The notes: generated by a model not told the origin, from the letters alone. DNA of 64,000 nucleotides from Pseudarthrobacter chlorophenolicus (GCF_000962805.1 NZ_JZTW01000001.1:310001-374000); one strand, 5' to 3'. Shown: positions 42,493-51,384, numbered from the stretch's first letter. Translations and numbers: made by a program.

Positions 42493-43412
42493 AGGACTTC
42501 CTTCTGCGGCATGGCGTACATCTTCAGCACGGACTCCTCAAGGTCCGGCTCTTCCAACACAAGGTCGGTCAGCTCCAGCCGTCCCAGCGCATGGAGCAGC
42601 GGCTGGATGGCGCCCTCAAGGACCGCGGACAGGGTGACGCCGCCGTTGGACTCCAGCACCTCGATGTTCCCGATGCCTGGCACCGCCGTGAGCAGCGCAA
42701 CGGCGTCGGGTGCCGCTGTGTGGGAGGCCGTGAAGCGGAGGTGCCGCACGGCGCCTTCCCGCAGCCCGGTCACGGATTCGATCGCGATGATGCGGCCGTC
42801 CCGGAGGATTGCCACCGTGTCAGCGGTCTGCTGGATCTCGCTGAGGACGTGGGAGCTCAGGAAAACGGTCTGGCCGTTGTGGCGGGCCTCCCGGAGCATG
42901 GCGTGGAACTCCTGCTGGATGAGGGGGTCCAGTCCGCTGGTGGGTTCGTCCAGCACCAGCAGCTCCGGCTGGTGCATGAAGGCCTGCACCAGGCCGAGTT
43001 TCTGCTTGTTGCCCTTGGACAGCTTGCGGGTGTGACGGTCCAGGTCAAGGTCCAGCCGCTCGGCCAGCTCGTCAATCCTGCCGGGCGGCACCGGTCCGCT
43101 GACCGCCTCATAGTGGGACAGCAGCTTCCGCCCAGTCACCCGCCCTTCGAGGAAAAGTTCGCCCGGGAGGTAGCCGATGCGGCGGCGCAGGTCCGGCCCG
43201 CCCGCCCTGGGGTCCAGGCCCAGGACCCGCACCTCACCGCTGTTGGGCCGGATGATGTCCAGGAGGCAGCGCATGGTGGTGGTCTTGCCTGCGCCGTTGG
43301 GGCCGATCACACCAAAAACACTGCCCGCCTGCACCTCGAAGTCGACGCCGTGCAGGACTTCGCGGCGGCCAAAGCTCTTGGTCAGGGAATGCGCGGTAAC
43401 CGCGATGTCCAT
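42489..43412 (-). CDS. ABC transporter ATP-binding subunit
   Basis: 307 aa. Walker A 'GPNGAGKTT' (about 36-44), the signature 'LSKGNKQKLGLVQAFMHQ', Walker B 'LLVLDEPTSGLDP' and the switch His in 'VFLSSHVLSEIQQ' are intact. A C-terminal regulatory extension (about 215-307) follows, as in DrrA/CcmA-type drug-exporter ATPases. GGGAGGG precedes ATG 43412. It forms a two-component exporter with the downstream permease. Confidence 0.93.
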   Translation of the reverse strand: MDIAVTAHSLTKSFGRREVLHGVDFEVQAGSVFGVIGPNGAGKTTTMRCLLDIIRPNSGEVRVLGLDPRAGGPDLRRRIGYLPGELFLEGRVTGRKLLSHYEAVSGPVPPGRIDELAERLDLDLDRHTRKLSKGNKQKLGLVQAFMHQPELLVLDEPTSGLDPLIQQEFHAMLREARHNGQTVFLSSHVLSEIQQTADTVAILRDGRIIAIESVTGLREGAVRHLRFTASHTAAPDAVALLTAVPGIGNIEVLESNGGVTLSAVLEGAIQPLLHALGRLELTDLVLEEPDLEESVLKMYAMPQKEVL

Positions 43413-43547
43413 GGGGCCCTCCCGGGTGCTGCTGCGGGGCTGATGACCATAGGGTAGGCCCGGGAAGCAGCTGTGTACATGTGCAGAGCCGGGTTATTCC
43501 CGATGACGCGTGCAGCGAACAGCGGCACACGGCGGCGGCATCACGCG

Positions 43548-43553
43548 TACCGT
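43548..43553 (+). promoter_or_regulatory. -10 box for leaderless thioredoxin gene
   Basis: TACCGT ends six bases before ATG 43560; this decides the start against the longer frame opening at 43473. Confidence 0.5.
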
Positions 43554-43559
43554 AGTTCC

Positions 43560-43982
43560 ATGGCTACCCTTGACATCACAGGTGAACAGTTCGCATCGAC
43601 GATCGAAGGCAACGACATTGTCCTGGTCGACTTCTGGGCAGAATGGTGCGGCCCCTGCAAGCAGTTCGGGCCCACGTACTCGGCTGTTTCCGAGAAGCAC
43701 CCTGACGTCCTCTTCACCAAGGTGGACACCGAAGCCGAGCAGCAGCTCGCCGCGGAGGCAGGCATCTCCTCCATCCCCACCCTGATGGCTTTCCGCGAAA
43801 AGGTGCTGGTGTTCTCCCAGCCCGGCGCGCTGAACGCCCAGCAGCTGGAGCAGGTGGTGGACGCCGTGAAGGCCCTGGACATGGAGGAAGTCCACGCCCA
43901 CGTGGCCAAGCAGCGTGAAGAGGCTTCAGCCGCGGCCAAGCCCTCAGGCCCCCAGGACGGCTCGCAGATCCCGGACCTGTAA
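43560..43982 (+). CDS. trxA: Thioredoxin with acidic C-terminal extension
   Basis: 140 aa. The thioredoxin fold occupies about 1-108 with the active site W29-C30-G-P-C33-K, preceded by 'IVLVDFWAE' and followed by the cis-Pro region 'ISSIPTLMAFREK'. The last 30 residues are a charged, probably disordered tail (HVAKQREEASAAAKPSGPQD), longer than in standard TrxA. It reduces protein disulfides in the cytoplasm. No thioredoxin reductase gene is adjacent. ATG 43560 follows TACCGT by six bases, so the mRNA is predicted leaderless. Confidence 0.92.
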   Translation: MATLDITGEQFASTIEGNDIVLVDFWAEWCGPCKQFGPTYSAVSEKHPDVLFTKVDTEAEQQLAAEAGISSIPTLMAFREKVLVFSQPGALNAQQLEQVVDAVKALDMEEVHAHVAKQREEASAAAKPSGPQDGSQIPDL

Positions 43983-43997
43983 AGAATCCATAAACCA

Positions 43998-44034
43998 AAG
44001 AGCGGGACCTCCCAACAGGGAGGTCCCGCTCTTT
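43998..44034. terminator. Bidirectional terminator between trxA and the monooxygenase gene
   Basis: A perfect 17-bp stem (43998-44014 with 44018-44034) closes a short three-base loop, with A and T ends for both directions. Confidence 0.88.
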
Positions 44035-44049
44035 CGTCTTCGTGGCCCG

Positions 44050-44328
44050 TTAGATGCGTTCCACCTTGGCCGGCTCAGCCAGCAGGGCGCTCAGCGATTC
44101 GTTGAGGTCCTGCACCGCGATGCCCTTCGAATGCTTGGCCAGGTCTTCCTCGGAGGCCCACTGTTCGGTCAGCACCAGCTTTTCCTCGGTGGCTTCCGTC
44201 AGTTCGTAGCGGATGCAGCCCGGCTCGTTCACCACCTCATCAATGGCGATTTCCAGGGCCAGCTTCACGCGGAAGAACTCGCCCTCGTTGGGGATAAACG
44301 TTGCCTGCAGGTCGATCGGTGCACTCAT
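44050..44328 (-). CDS. Antibiotic-biosynthesis-monooxygenase (ABM) domain protein
   Basis: 92 aa, a single dimeric alpha+beta barrel like YgiN-type quinol monooxygenases: 'IDLQATFIPNEGEFFRVKLA', then 'NEPGCIRYELTEATEE' and 'LVLTEQWASEEDLAKHSKG'. The conserved His and Glu/Trp cluster of the family is present. The role is probably oxidation of a small aromatic or a reactive-aldehyde response, but no substrate is suggested by context. An in-frame ATG at 44382 would add 18 residues; ATG 44328 is chosen because TATTGT lies seven bases upstream and the family start fits. Confidence 0.8.
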   Translation of the reverse strand: MSAPIDLQATFIPNEGEFFRVKLALEIAIDEVVNEPGCIRYELTEATEEKLVLTEQWASEEDLAKHSKGIAVQDLNESLSALLAEPAKVERI

Positions 44329-44335
44329 GGATTTC

Positions 44336-44341
44336 ACAATA
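44336..44341 (-). promoter_or_regulatory. -10 box for leaderless ABM gene
   Basis: TATTGT on the minus strand ends seven bases before ATG 44328 and decides the start. Confidence 0.45.
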
Positions 44342-44418
44342 CCGGGCACGGGCACCGCTTCCCGCCGTGTTGCGGCGGACATGGGTCAGGGATGCTGTCA
44401 TTGCCGCCTCCCTGTTGG

Positions 44419-44424
44419 TAGCGT
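44419..44424 (+). promoter_or_regulatory. -10 box for leaderless acyl-CoA synthetase gene
   Basis: TAGCGT ends six bases before ATG 44431. Confidence 0.5.
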
Positions 44425-44430
44425 GCCTGC

Positions 44431-46107
44431 ATGCGTGCTTACACAGCCGGGGACACTGACGTTCCGCTGCTCGAGGAGACCATTGGTGCGAACTTCGAGC
44501 GGGTGGCCGCCAGGTTCCCGTACCACGACGCGTTGATCGAGGCCGCACCGGTGCCCGGCGCCGACGCGCGCCGCTGGAGCTACAGCAAGATGAACGACGA
44601 CGTCGACCGGCTGGCCCGCGCGCTCCTCGCCCTGGGCGTGGCCAAAGGGGAGCGGGTGGGCATCTGGAGCCCCAACTGCGCCGAGTGGACGCTGCTGCAG
44701 TACGCCACCGCGAAGGTGGGAGCCATCCTGGTCAACGTGAACCCCGCCTACCGCAGCCACGAGCTTGAATTCGTGGTGAAGCAGAACGGGATGCGCACCC
44801 TCGTGACTGCGCCGCCGGACACCAACAGCGATTATGTGGGGATGGCCCGGCAGGCGCTCGCCGGCTGCCCGGAGCTGCGGGAACTGGTGTTCCTGCCGGT
44901 TCCGGGCGGGGACTTGGACGACGCCGTGTCCCCGCTCAGCGACGCGGAGCTGACGTACGCCGAGCTGCTCAAGCGGGCTGACGCCGTCGGGCACTCCGCA
45001 CTGAAGGCGCGGATGGCGGAACTGGATCCGCACGATCCCATCAACCTGCAGTACACCTCCGGCACCACCGGCTTCCCCAAGGGCGCCACCCTCACGCACC
45101 ACAACATCCTGAACAACGGCTTCGCCATCGGGGAACTGCTGGGCTACACCGAACACGACCGCGTGGTGATCCCGGTGCCGTTCTACCACTGCTTCGGCAT
45201 GGTGATCGGGAACCTCAACGCCCTGAGCCATGGCGCCGCCACCATCATCCCGGGCCGGGGGTTCTCGCCCGCCGCGGCGTTGGAGGCGGTCCAGGATTTT
45301 GGCGGCACGTCCCTGTACGGGGTGCCCACCATGTTTATTGCCGAGCTCGCCCTGCCCGATTTCGCCTCCTACGACCTCTCCACCCTCCGCACGGGGGTGA
45401 TGGCGGGTTCGCTGTGCCCCATCGAGGTGATGAACCACGTCATCGCGGACATGAACATGACGGACGTGGCCATCTGCTACGGCATGACGGAGACGTCGCC
45501 GGTATCCACCATGACGCGCAAGGGCGACACCCTGCAGCACCGGACCGAAACGGTGGGCCGGACCATGCCGCACCTGGAGAGCAAGATCGTGGACCCCGTT
45601 TCCGGCGCCGTGGTGGAGCGCGGGGAGATCGGCGAACTCTGCACGCGCGGCTACGCGGTGATGGACGGGTACTGGAACCAGCCGGACAAGACCGCGGAAG
45701 CCATCGATGCCGAGGGTTGGATGCACACCGGAGACCTCGCCCGGATGGACGCTGACGGGTATGTGCTGCTGGAGGGCAGGATCAAGGACATGGTGATCCG
45801 CGGCGGCGAGAACATCTATCCCCGCGAAATCGAAGAGTTCCTCTACACCCACCCGGCAGTCCAGGACGTCCAGGTGATCGGGGTGCCGGACGACAAATAC
45901 GGTGAGGAACTGATGGCCTGCATCATCCTCAAGCCCGGCGCTGAACCACTGGATGCGGCAACACTTGCCGACTTCTGCCGCGGAAAGCTGGCGCACTACA
46001 AGGTGCCCCGCTACGTCGAGATCCGCAGCAGCTTTCCCATGACGGTCTCGGGGAAGATCAGGAAGGTGGAGATGCGGCAGGAAGCGGTGGCCCGGCTGGG
46101 CCTCTGA
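44431..46107 (+). CDS. Acyl-CoA synthetase (AMP-binding, medium/long-chain type)
   Basis: 558 aa, the full ANL-family architecture. The P-loop-like A3 motif is 'LQYTSGTTGFPKGATLTHHN' (about 205-225); A5 is 'ICYGMTETSP', A7 'WMHTGDLARMDADGYVLLEG', A8 'RIKDMVIRGGENIYPREIEE', and the C-terminal catalytic Lys of A10 is in 'MTVSGKIRKVEMR'. It activates a fatty or other carboxylic acid to the CoA thioester with ATP. Resemblance is to the FadD35-like actinobacterial group. It stands alone with a leaderless promoter, and no beta-oxidation genes are adjacent. Confidence 0.9.
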   Translation: MRAYTAGDTDVPLLEETIGANFERVAARFPYHDALIEAAPVPGADARRWSYSKMNDDVDRLARALLALGVAKGERVGIWSPNCAEWTLLQYATAKVGAILVNVNPAYRSHELEFVVKQNGMRTLVTAPPDTNSDYVGMARQALAGCPELRELVFLPVPGGDLDDAVSPLSDAELTYAELLKRADAVGHSALKARMAELDPHDPINLQYTSGTTGFPKGATLTHHNILNNGFAIGELLGYTEHDRVVIPVPFYHCFGMVIGNLNALSHGAATIIPGRGFSPAAALEAVQDFGGTSLYGVPTMFIAELALPDFASYDLSTLRTGVMAGSLCPIEVMNHVIADMNMTDVAICYGMTETSPVSTMTRKGDTLQHRTETVGRTMPHLESKIVDPVSGAVVERGEIGELCTRGYAVMDGYWNQPDKTAEAIDAEGWMHTGDLARMDADGYVLLEGRIKDMVIRGGENIYPREIEEFLYTHPAVQDVQVIGVPDDKYGEELMACIILKPGAEPLDAATLADFCRGKLAHYKVPRYVEIRSSFPMTVSGKIRKVEMRQEAVARLGL

Positions 46108-46132
46108 CCCTTCGCCGTTTCGCGGGGCGGGC

Positions 46133-46687
46133 TTATTTTGCCCGGCCCGCACCCCGGCGGGTGGCCCGCGCGGCAACAAACGCCAGGACGACGGCGGCGG
46201 CCAGCGAGGCCGCGATGAGCAGCGGGCGGAAGCCGGCACCGTTCCCTTCCGGACCGCGGGAATGAGGCCCGCCCGGCGATGGGGCGGCGTCAGCTGTGGT
46301 CACCTCGTCCGGCGACAGCTTCCATTCGGACGCGGCAGGGAGTGTGCCCGGCGGCAGCTTTTCGTGCCGGAGCTCCCTCCGCAGTTCGAGCTGTTCCCTG
46401 ACCTCATCGGTGGGGGCGGGCACGGCATCATCGGCGGCAACGGCAGAGGGGAGGTCCACGATATACGGCTTTCCGTAGAACGCGGCGGATGCCACCGAGT
46501 CCAGCCAGGTGCCCGGCGGGGACTGGACGCCACGGCGGGCGAATTCTGCCCGGAGCCTCTCCTTGATCTCGTCAAGGTCGTGGCCCTCCGCATCCCGGGT
46601 GACGTCAAAGATGGCCAGTTGAAGCTGGACATGGCTGTCCTCTCCTGGCTCGTTGGTACCGGGGGTCGCATTCGTTGCCGCATCCAT
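46133..46687 (-). CDS. Hypothetical protein with C-terminal membrane anchor
   Basis: 184 aa. The N-terminal domain (about 15-85) has alternating charged and hydrophobic residues, with 'VQLQLAIFDVTRDAEGHDLD' and 'EIKERLRAEFARRGVQSPPG', followed by an acidic Ala/Pro-rich linker. One transmembrane helix ends the protein (about 155-178, LLIAASLAAAVVLAFVAARA) with a basic tail, so the domain would face the cytoplasm as a tail-anchored protein. I do not recognise the family. The ATG follows TAGGGT by six bases. Confidence 0.6.
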   Translation of the reverse strand: MDAATNATPGTNEPGEDSHVQLQLAIFDVTRDAEGHDLDEIKERLRAEFARRGVQSPPGTWLDSVASAAFYGKPYIVDLPSAVAADDAVPAPTDEVREQLELRRELRHEKLPPGTLPAASEWKLSPDEVTTADAAPSPGGPHSRGPEGNGAGFRPLLIAASLAAAVVLAFVAARATRRGAGRAK

Positions 46688-46693
46688 CCGGAC

Positions 46694-46699
46694 ACCCTA
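46694..46699 (-). promoter_or_regulatory. -10 box for the leaderless tail-anchored protein gene
   Basis: TAGGGT on the minus strand ends six bases before ATG 46687. Confidence 0.5.
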
Positions 46700-46736
46700 C
46701 CCACATGTGGGCCGCCTTACGCGTTAAGTCCGGTGG

Positions 46737-47747
46737 CTAGTGCCCGCGGTGGTCCTGGATGGTCATCCGGGGGCCAAAGGTCGGCTTGCGGAAGCCGGAG
46801 CTCTGGATCATCCTTACCACCCTTTGCCGCTGCCCGTTCCAGGGCTCGAGCAGGCGGAGCATCCCGGCGTCGTCGGTCCGGCGTCCGGTCAGGGCCGCCC
46901 CCACGTAGGCCGCCAGGTGGTAGTCACCCACGGCAATGGAATCCGGGCAGCCGTGGGTCCGCTGCACCACTTCAGCCGCAGTCCAGATCCCGATGCCCGG
47001 GATGGTCTGCATCTTCAGCCCGGCTTCTGCTGCCGGCAGCCCGGCCAGCCGTTCAAGCGCGGCGGCGGAGCGCAGTGCCCGCATCACCGTGGCCGAACGT
47101 TGGGGTCCCACGCCGGCTTTGTGCCACTCCCAGCTGGGGACATGCAGCCACTGCGTGGCCGTAGGCGGCACCAGCAGGCCCTGGGGTGTGGACATGCCGG
47201 CCTGCGGGGCGGGCGTTCCATACCGCTGCACCAGGTACCTGTACCCCCGCCGGGCTTCGATGACCGTGACCTTCTGCTCCAGGATGATGGGCACCAGCTG
47301 GTCCACCATCCGGCCGCTGGCCGGGAGGCGCAGCGCCTGGCTCCGCCGCCGGGCCTCGCGGACCATCCGGGGCAGCGTGGCGTGGAATACCGGCTCATCA
47401 AAGGAAGACCAGTCGTCATCCGCGCCCATCAGCCGGGGAGCTGCACGTGCCGCCAGTTCCGCACCGGGTCCCCACGCCTGGACATCCACCCGGGCTGGGA
47501 CCCGGGGGCCGTCGTCGTGCGCTCCGGAGGCAGTACCTCCCACCGGGCTGAGCCGCAGCGTGGCGGGACCGTCCGGCGTCGTAAACGCATTCCAGATCAC
47601 ATCCCCCTGGACGCTGAAGGAGGGGTCGCTGTGGCCGCGCAGCAGCGAGCCAAGGGTGCGGGCCAGGCTGTAGGGGCCCTCCGGATACCAGCACAGGGAC
47701 ACGTCCGCGCCGGCGGCAAGCCGGGGAGGTGCTGCTGCGATGGTCAT
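46737..47747 (-). CDS. HhH-GPD DNA glycosylase-like protein
   Basis: 336 aa. The C-terminal half holds the helix-hairpin-helix 'MQTIPGIGIWTAAEVVQRTH' and the catalytic Asp in 'SIAVGDYHLAAYVG', the AlkA/OGG1 superfamily signature. 'LVPIILEQKVTVIEARRGYR' resembles the 'QQ.s...A...' helix of AlkA. The N-terminal 130 residues may form the AlkA-like accessory domain. It should excise damaged (perhaps alkylated) bases from DNA; exact specificity is unknown. The sequence before the ATG (GACGAT, then six bases) departs from TANNNT at one position. Confidence 0.83.
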   Translation of the reverse strand: MTIAAAPPRLAAGADVSLCWYPEGPYSLARTLGSLLRGHSDPSFSVQGDVIWNAFTTPDGPATLRLSPVGGTASGAHDDGPRVPARVDVQAWGPGAELAARAAPRLMGADDDWSSFDEPVFHATLPRMVREARRRSQALRLPASGRMVDQLVPIILEQKVTVIEARRGYRYLVQRYGTPAPQAGMSTPQGLLVPPTATQWLHVPSWEWHKAGVGPQRSATVMRALRSAAALERLAGLPAAEAGLKMQTIPGIGIWTAAEVVQRTHGCPDSIAVGDYHLAAYVGAALTGRRTDDAGMLRLLEPWNGQRQRVVRMIQSSGFRKPTFGPRMTIQDHRGH

Positions 47748-47808
47748 GCCTTAATCGTCCCACGGCCCTGCGACACGGCGGGCCCTTATCAGCGGAGACC
47801 GGCCGGAC

Positions 47809-47814
47809 TAGAAT
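47809..47814 (+). promoter_or_regulatory. -10 box upstream of the VOC gene
   Basis: TAGAAT ends six bases before GTG 47821, the probable transcription start region; translation may begin there or at ATG 47869. Confidence 0.45.
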
Positions 47815-47868
47815 CCCAGCGTGAGGCGCGGAGCCGCCGCGCCCGGCCGGGAAAGGCAGGAAGACGCC

Positions 47869-48303
47869 ATGGGCGGAGTAGTGCATTTCGAAATCCCCGC
47901 GGACGACCGCGGACGGGCAGCGGAGTTCTACCGGCAGGCACTGGGCTGGACGCTGGAACCGGTGCCGGGGATGGATTACTACACCAACGTGACCACCACG
48001 CCGATGGACTCCTCTGGGAGGCCCACGGAGCCGGGTGCGATCAACGGCGGCATGATGGACAGGGAGGCAGACCTGGCCTCTCCGGTGATCACCGTGGACG
48101 TACCGGACATCGACGCCACCCTCAAGGCCGTCGAATCGCTGGGCGGAGCGGTGGTGCGGGCCAAGGAGACCATCCCGGGCATGGGGCACTTCGCCTATTT
48201 CAGGGACACCGAAGGCAACGTCATGGGGCTGTGGGAAAACCTTCCCGCCAACGAGGCCAGTGAAGCCGGCGAGGCAGGGCAGGCAACGGCGGACGGCGCC
48301 TAG
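47869..48303 (+). CDS. VOC (glyoxalase/bleomycin-resistance) family protein
   Basis: 144 aa with two beta-alpha-beta-beta-beta modules: 'VVHFEIPADDRGRAAEFYRQ' with 'ALGWTLEPVPGMDYY', then 'PVITVDVPDIDATLKAVESL' with 'GHFAYFRDTEGNVMGLWE'. This is the VOC fold; His and Glu at strand ends may bind a metal. The function is unknown. ATG 47869 has AGGAAG six to seven bases upstream and gives the family-typical start MGGVVHF. An in-frame GTG at 47821, six bases after TAGAAT, would add 16 residues and is the alternative. Confidence 0.82.
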   Translation: MGGVVHFEIPADDRGRAAEFYRQALGWTLEPVPGMDYYTNVTTTPMDSSGRPTEPGAINGGMMDREADLASPVITVDVPDIDATLKAVESLGGAVVRAKETIPGMGHFAYFRDTEGNVMGLWENLPANEASEAGEAGQATADGA

Positions 48304-48333
48304 CAGCCCGCCGCCGAGCCAGGAGGGCCACGC

Positions 48334-48711
48334 ATGAGCACGCTGATCCAGGTGCTGGCAATCATCACCGGGATGGTCCTCGTTTCGGTGGGCCTGCTGG
48401 AAGCCTTCGCGTACAAAAATCCACGGCTCTACCCAATCTTCCTGATCAAGCCTGAAGACACCGGAGCGGTTCGGCTGTGGACCGTGAACGTAGGGTTCTA
48501 CAACATTGTCTGGGGCCTGTTTGGGATTGCCGGGGTGGTCATTGCCAACTCAGGAGACCTCGCGACAGACCGGACCATCGTGGCCATGATGTGCATCGCC
48601 CATGCAATCCTCGGAGCTGTTCTGGTCATCAGTGAACCAAGGCTCTGGCTCAGCGGGATCGGGCAGGCCCTTCTGCCCGCCATCATTCTCTGGCTGATGT
48701 TTGCCGCCTGA
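48334..48711 (+). CDS. DUF1304 family membrane protein
   Basis: 125 aa with four transmembrane helices. The family pattern is seen in 'GLLEAFAYKNPRLYPIF' after helix 1, 'NVGFYNIVWGLFGIAGVV' in helix 2 and a terminal 'LLPAIILWLMF'. DUF1304 proteins are small integral membrane proteins of unknown function. CAGGAGG lies seven bases before the ATG. It probably shares the VOC gene's mRNA (gap 30 bases). Confidence 0.85.
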   Translation: MSTLIQVLAIITGMVLVSVGLLEAFAYKNPRLYPIFLIKPEDTGAVRLWTVNVGFYNIVWGLFGIAGVVIANSGDLATDRTIVAMMCIAHAILGAVLVISEPRLWLSGIGQALLPAIILWLMFAA

Positions 48712-48751
48712 CCGTCGCCCATGCAGTCACTGTTATGGGGCAACGGAGGAA

Positions 48752-49939
48752 TCAGTGCATCCCTGACACGGACCAGAGTGCCAGTACGGCAAGGGGGAGC
48801 GTCAGCAGCACGGCCACCAGCCCTGCCAGCGCGAAACCGCCCCACCTGACGGGGACGTTCAGCACCCGAAGCCGCTCGTGCCACAGCAGCGTGGCCAGGG
48901 ATGCCCACGGGCTGATCAGTGGCCCGAGGTTGACCCCGATCAGCAGCGCGGCAAGCCGGGCGGGGGAGTCCGCCACGGGCTCCAGGGCCAGGTAGGCCGG
49001 CAGGTTGTTAGCCACGTTTGCAGCGCCCGCCCCAACGCCGGCCAGCTGAAGGAGTGCAGGAAGGCCATCCCCGGAACCTGCCACGCCATCAAGCAGGGCG
49101 GTGAGGCCACTGGCATGCAGGGCTTCCATCAGCATGAACAGCCCGGCCGTCAGCATCAGGGGCCGCCACGGCACCATGGACCACTTCAACGCCGCCGGAC
49201 GGCGCCAGATGAATACCGCCACCAGGAAAGCTGCCGCGGCAAGCGCCGGGTACTGGACCGGCAATCCGGAGACCAGCGCCGGCAGCAGGACCAGGAGCGT
49301 TGCCCCGGCAATCACCAGCAGGGTCCGGTCCCCGGCCGGGCGGACGGGCCGTGGCCGGTACTGCCCGCGGAGGTCGCGCCGGAAGGCCAGCCACAGCAGG
49401 ACAAGGGGGACCAGCAAACCCACCACTGCCGGAGCCCACACCAGCCCGGCAAACTGCACCGGGCTCAGGCCCAGCCGCTCCTGGGCCAGCAGGTTGGTCA
49501 GGTTGGACACGGGCAGCAGCAGCGATGCCGTGTTGGCCAGCCAGATGCTGGTCAGGGCGAATGGCAGCGGCGGGATTCCGGCATGCATGGCCAGGAGGAC
49601 AACCACCGGCGTCACCAGCACCGCGGTGGTGTCCAGGGACAGGAACACCGTGGACACGGTAGCCAGCGCGATCACCAGCAGCCACAGGGTAAACACGCTG
49701 CCCCGGCCCAGGGCCGCGAGCCTTCCCGTCACGGCCCGGAAGAGCCCTGCCTCGTCCACCAGTTCGGTGACCAGGGACATGGCCAGGACAAAGCCCAGGA
49801 TGGGCACCGTCCGCCCGGCCAGTTCACTGAACGCCGGCAGGGGGAGGATGCCTGTGGCCAGGGCTGCCAGGCCTGCCGCCAGCGCGGCACCGGGCAGCAG
49901 GTAACTGCGGGCAGCCTTGGCCCATGCGAACTGCTTCAC
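48752..49939 (-). CDS. ArsB/SLC13-type anion transporter
   Basis: 395 aa with about eleven transmembrane helices. It shows the repeated hairpin and unwound-helix motifs of the ion-transporter superfamily: 'ALATVSTVFLSLDTTAVLVT' in the first half, 'LANTASLLLPVSNLTNLL', then 'VGAGAANVANNLPAYLAL' and 'GVNLGPLISPWASLATLLW' in the second. These match ArsB-like arsenite and dicarboxylate transporters. No arsR or arsC gene is adjacent, so arsenite export is only one possibility. It starts at GTG 49939, six bases after a GACGAT sequence that may be a degenerate -10. Confidence 0.82.
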   Translation of the reverse strand: MKQFAWAKAARSYLLPGAALAAGLAALATGILPLPAFSELAGRTVPILGFVLAMSLVTELVDEAGLFRAVTGRLAALGRGSVFTLWLLVIALATVSTVFLSLDTTAVLVTPVVVLLAMHAGIPPLPFALTSIWLANTASLLLPVSNLTNLLAQERLGLSPVQFAGLVWAPAVVGLLVPLVLLWLAFRRDLRGQYRPRPVRPAGDRTLLVIAGATLLVLLPALVSGLPVQYPALAAAAFLVAVFIWRRPAALKWSMVPWRPLMLTAGLFMLMEALHASGLTALLDGVAGSGDGLPALLQLAGVGAGAANVANNLPAYLALEPVADSPARLAALLIGVNLGPLISPWASLATLLWHERLRVLNVPVRWGGFALAGLVAVLLTLPLAVLALWSVSGMH

Positions 49940-49985
49940 CGCCTTATCGTCGCACCCCCGGCCGGGTGGCGCGTGCAGGAAGCGG

Positions 49986-49991
49986 TAGCTT
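49986..49991 (+). promoter_or_regulatory. -10 box for cystathionine beta-synthase gene
   Basis: TAGCTT ends seven bases before ATG 49999, suggesting a leaderless mRNA. Confidence 0.4.
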
Positions 49992-49998
49992 TATACCT

Positions 49999-51384
49999 AT
50001 GAAGTACGCCCAGTCCATCCTGGACCTCATCGGCAACACCCCGCTCATCAAACTCAACCACGTAACCGGGGGCATCAAGGCCACCGTCCTGGTGAAAGTC
50101 GAGTACCTGAACCCCGGCGGATCCATCAAGGACCGCATCGCGGCGCAGATGGTCGAGGACGCCGAACGGGAAGGTAAACTGCAGCCCGGCGGCACCATCA
50201 TCGAACCCACCTCCGGCAACACCGGAGTGGGCCTGGCACTCGTGGCACAGCAAAAGGGCTACAAGTGCATCTTCGTCGTTCCGGACAAGGTGGGCGAGGA
50301 CAAGCGGGCGGTCCTTCAGGCCTACGGAGCCGAGGTTGTGGTCACACCCACCGCCGTGCCGCCGGACAGCCCGCACAGCTACTACGGCGTCTCGGACCGG
50401 CTGGTCCGCGAAACGCCTGGTGCCTACAAACCGGACCAGTTCTCCAACCCTGCAGCGCCGGGCAGCCACTACAGGACCACCGGTCCGGAGATCTGGCAGG
50501 ACACCGACGGCAAGGTCACCCACGTGGTCATCGGGGCAGGCACCGGTGGCACCATCACCGGTACCGGCCGCTACCTCAAGGAGGTTTCGGCGGACCGTCC
50601 CGAGTCCGACGGCGGCGTGGTCCGGATCATCGGAGCGGATCCGTCGGGTTCGGTCTACTCGGGCGGTACCGGCCGGCCGTACTTCGTCGAGGGCGTGGGC
50701 GAGGACATGTGGCCGGCGAACTACGACATATCCGTTCCGGACCAGGTCATCGCCGTCACCGACGCAGACTCTTTCGCCATGACCCGCAGGCTTGCCCGCG
50801 AGGAAGGACTGCTGGTGGGCGGTTCGTCGGGGATGGCCGTGGTGGCCGCCCTGCAGGCGGCAAAGGACCTCCCCGAATCAGCCGTCGTCGTCGTGATCCT
50901 GCCCGACTCAGGGCGCGGTTACCTGGCCAAGATTTTCAACGACCAATGGATGCGCTCGTACGGCTTCCTGGCCGGCGGCGAGGAAACCTCCGTGGGCGAG
51001 GTCATCAAGTCCAAGAACGGTGAACTGCCGGACCTTGTGCACATCCACCCCAACGAGTCCGTCCGCGACGTCATCAACATCATGAACGAGTTCGGCGTCA
51101 GCCACATCCCGGTGCTCTCGCAGGAACCGCCGGTGGTGATGGGCGAGGTCCTCGGTGCCGTGGACGAACGCAGCCTGACGGCCAAGCTCTTCCGCGGCGA
51201 AGCCAAGCTGACGGACAAGATTGCTGAACACATGGGTCCCAAGCTGCCCGTCATCGGATCGCTGGAAAGCATCTCGGCGGCCCGCGAGCTGCTCTCCGAC
51301 GTGGACACCGTCATGGTCACGTTCGTGGGCGCCCCCATCGGCATCCTCACCCGGCACGACCTCCTGGCGTACCTCAGCAACTAG
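49999..51384 (+). CDS. cbs: Cystathionine beta-synthase
   Basis: 461 aa. The N-terminal PLP-dependent fold-II domain has the Schiff-base Lys in 'LNPGGSIKDRIAAQ' (about residue 44), the phosphate/carboxylate loop 'EPTSGNTGVGLAL' and 'VIGAGTGGTITGTGRYLKE' for the PLP phosphate. Two C-terminal CBS motifs (about 345-460) follow ('HIHPNESVRDVINIMNEFG', 'VDTVMVTFVGAPIGILTRHD'). It lacks the N-terminal heme domain of animal enzymes. It condenses homocysteine with serine to cystathionine; the gamma-synthase/lyase gene 65 bases downstream completes conversion to cysteine. ATG 49999 replaces the frame opening at 49924. Confidence 0.92.
   Translation: MKYAQSILDLIGNTPLIKLNHVTGGIKATVLVKVEYLNPGGSIKDRIAAQMVEDAEREGKLQPGGTIIEPTSGNTGVGLALVAQQKGYKCIFVVPDKVGEDKRAVLQAYGAEVVVTPTAVPPDSPHSYYGVSDRLVRETPGAYKPDQFSNPAAPGSHYRTTGPEIWQDTDGKVTHVVIGAGTGGTITGTGRYLKEVSADRPESDGGVVRIIGADPSGSVYSGGTGRPYFVEGVGEDMWPANYDISVPDQVIAVTDADSFAMTRRLAREEGLLVGGSSGMAVVAALQAAKDLPESAVVVVILPDSGRGYLAKIFNDQWMRSYGFLAGGEETSVGEVIKSKNGELPDLVHIHPNESVRDVINIMNEFGVSHIPVLSQEPPVVMGEVLGAVDERSLTAKLFRGEAKLTDKIAEHMGPKLPVIGSLESISAARELLSDVDTVMVTFVGAPIGILTRHDLLAYLSN

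Noticed and set aside
44398-46239. 613-codon minus-strand frame opposite the acyl-CoA synthetase gene
   Set aside because: Antisense shadow of a gene with intact ANL motifs.
48752-49939. Arsenic resistance operon
   Set aside because: The transporter resembles ArsB, but no arsR, arsC or acr3 partner is present, so the name would overreach.
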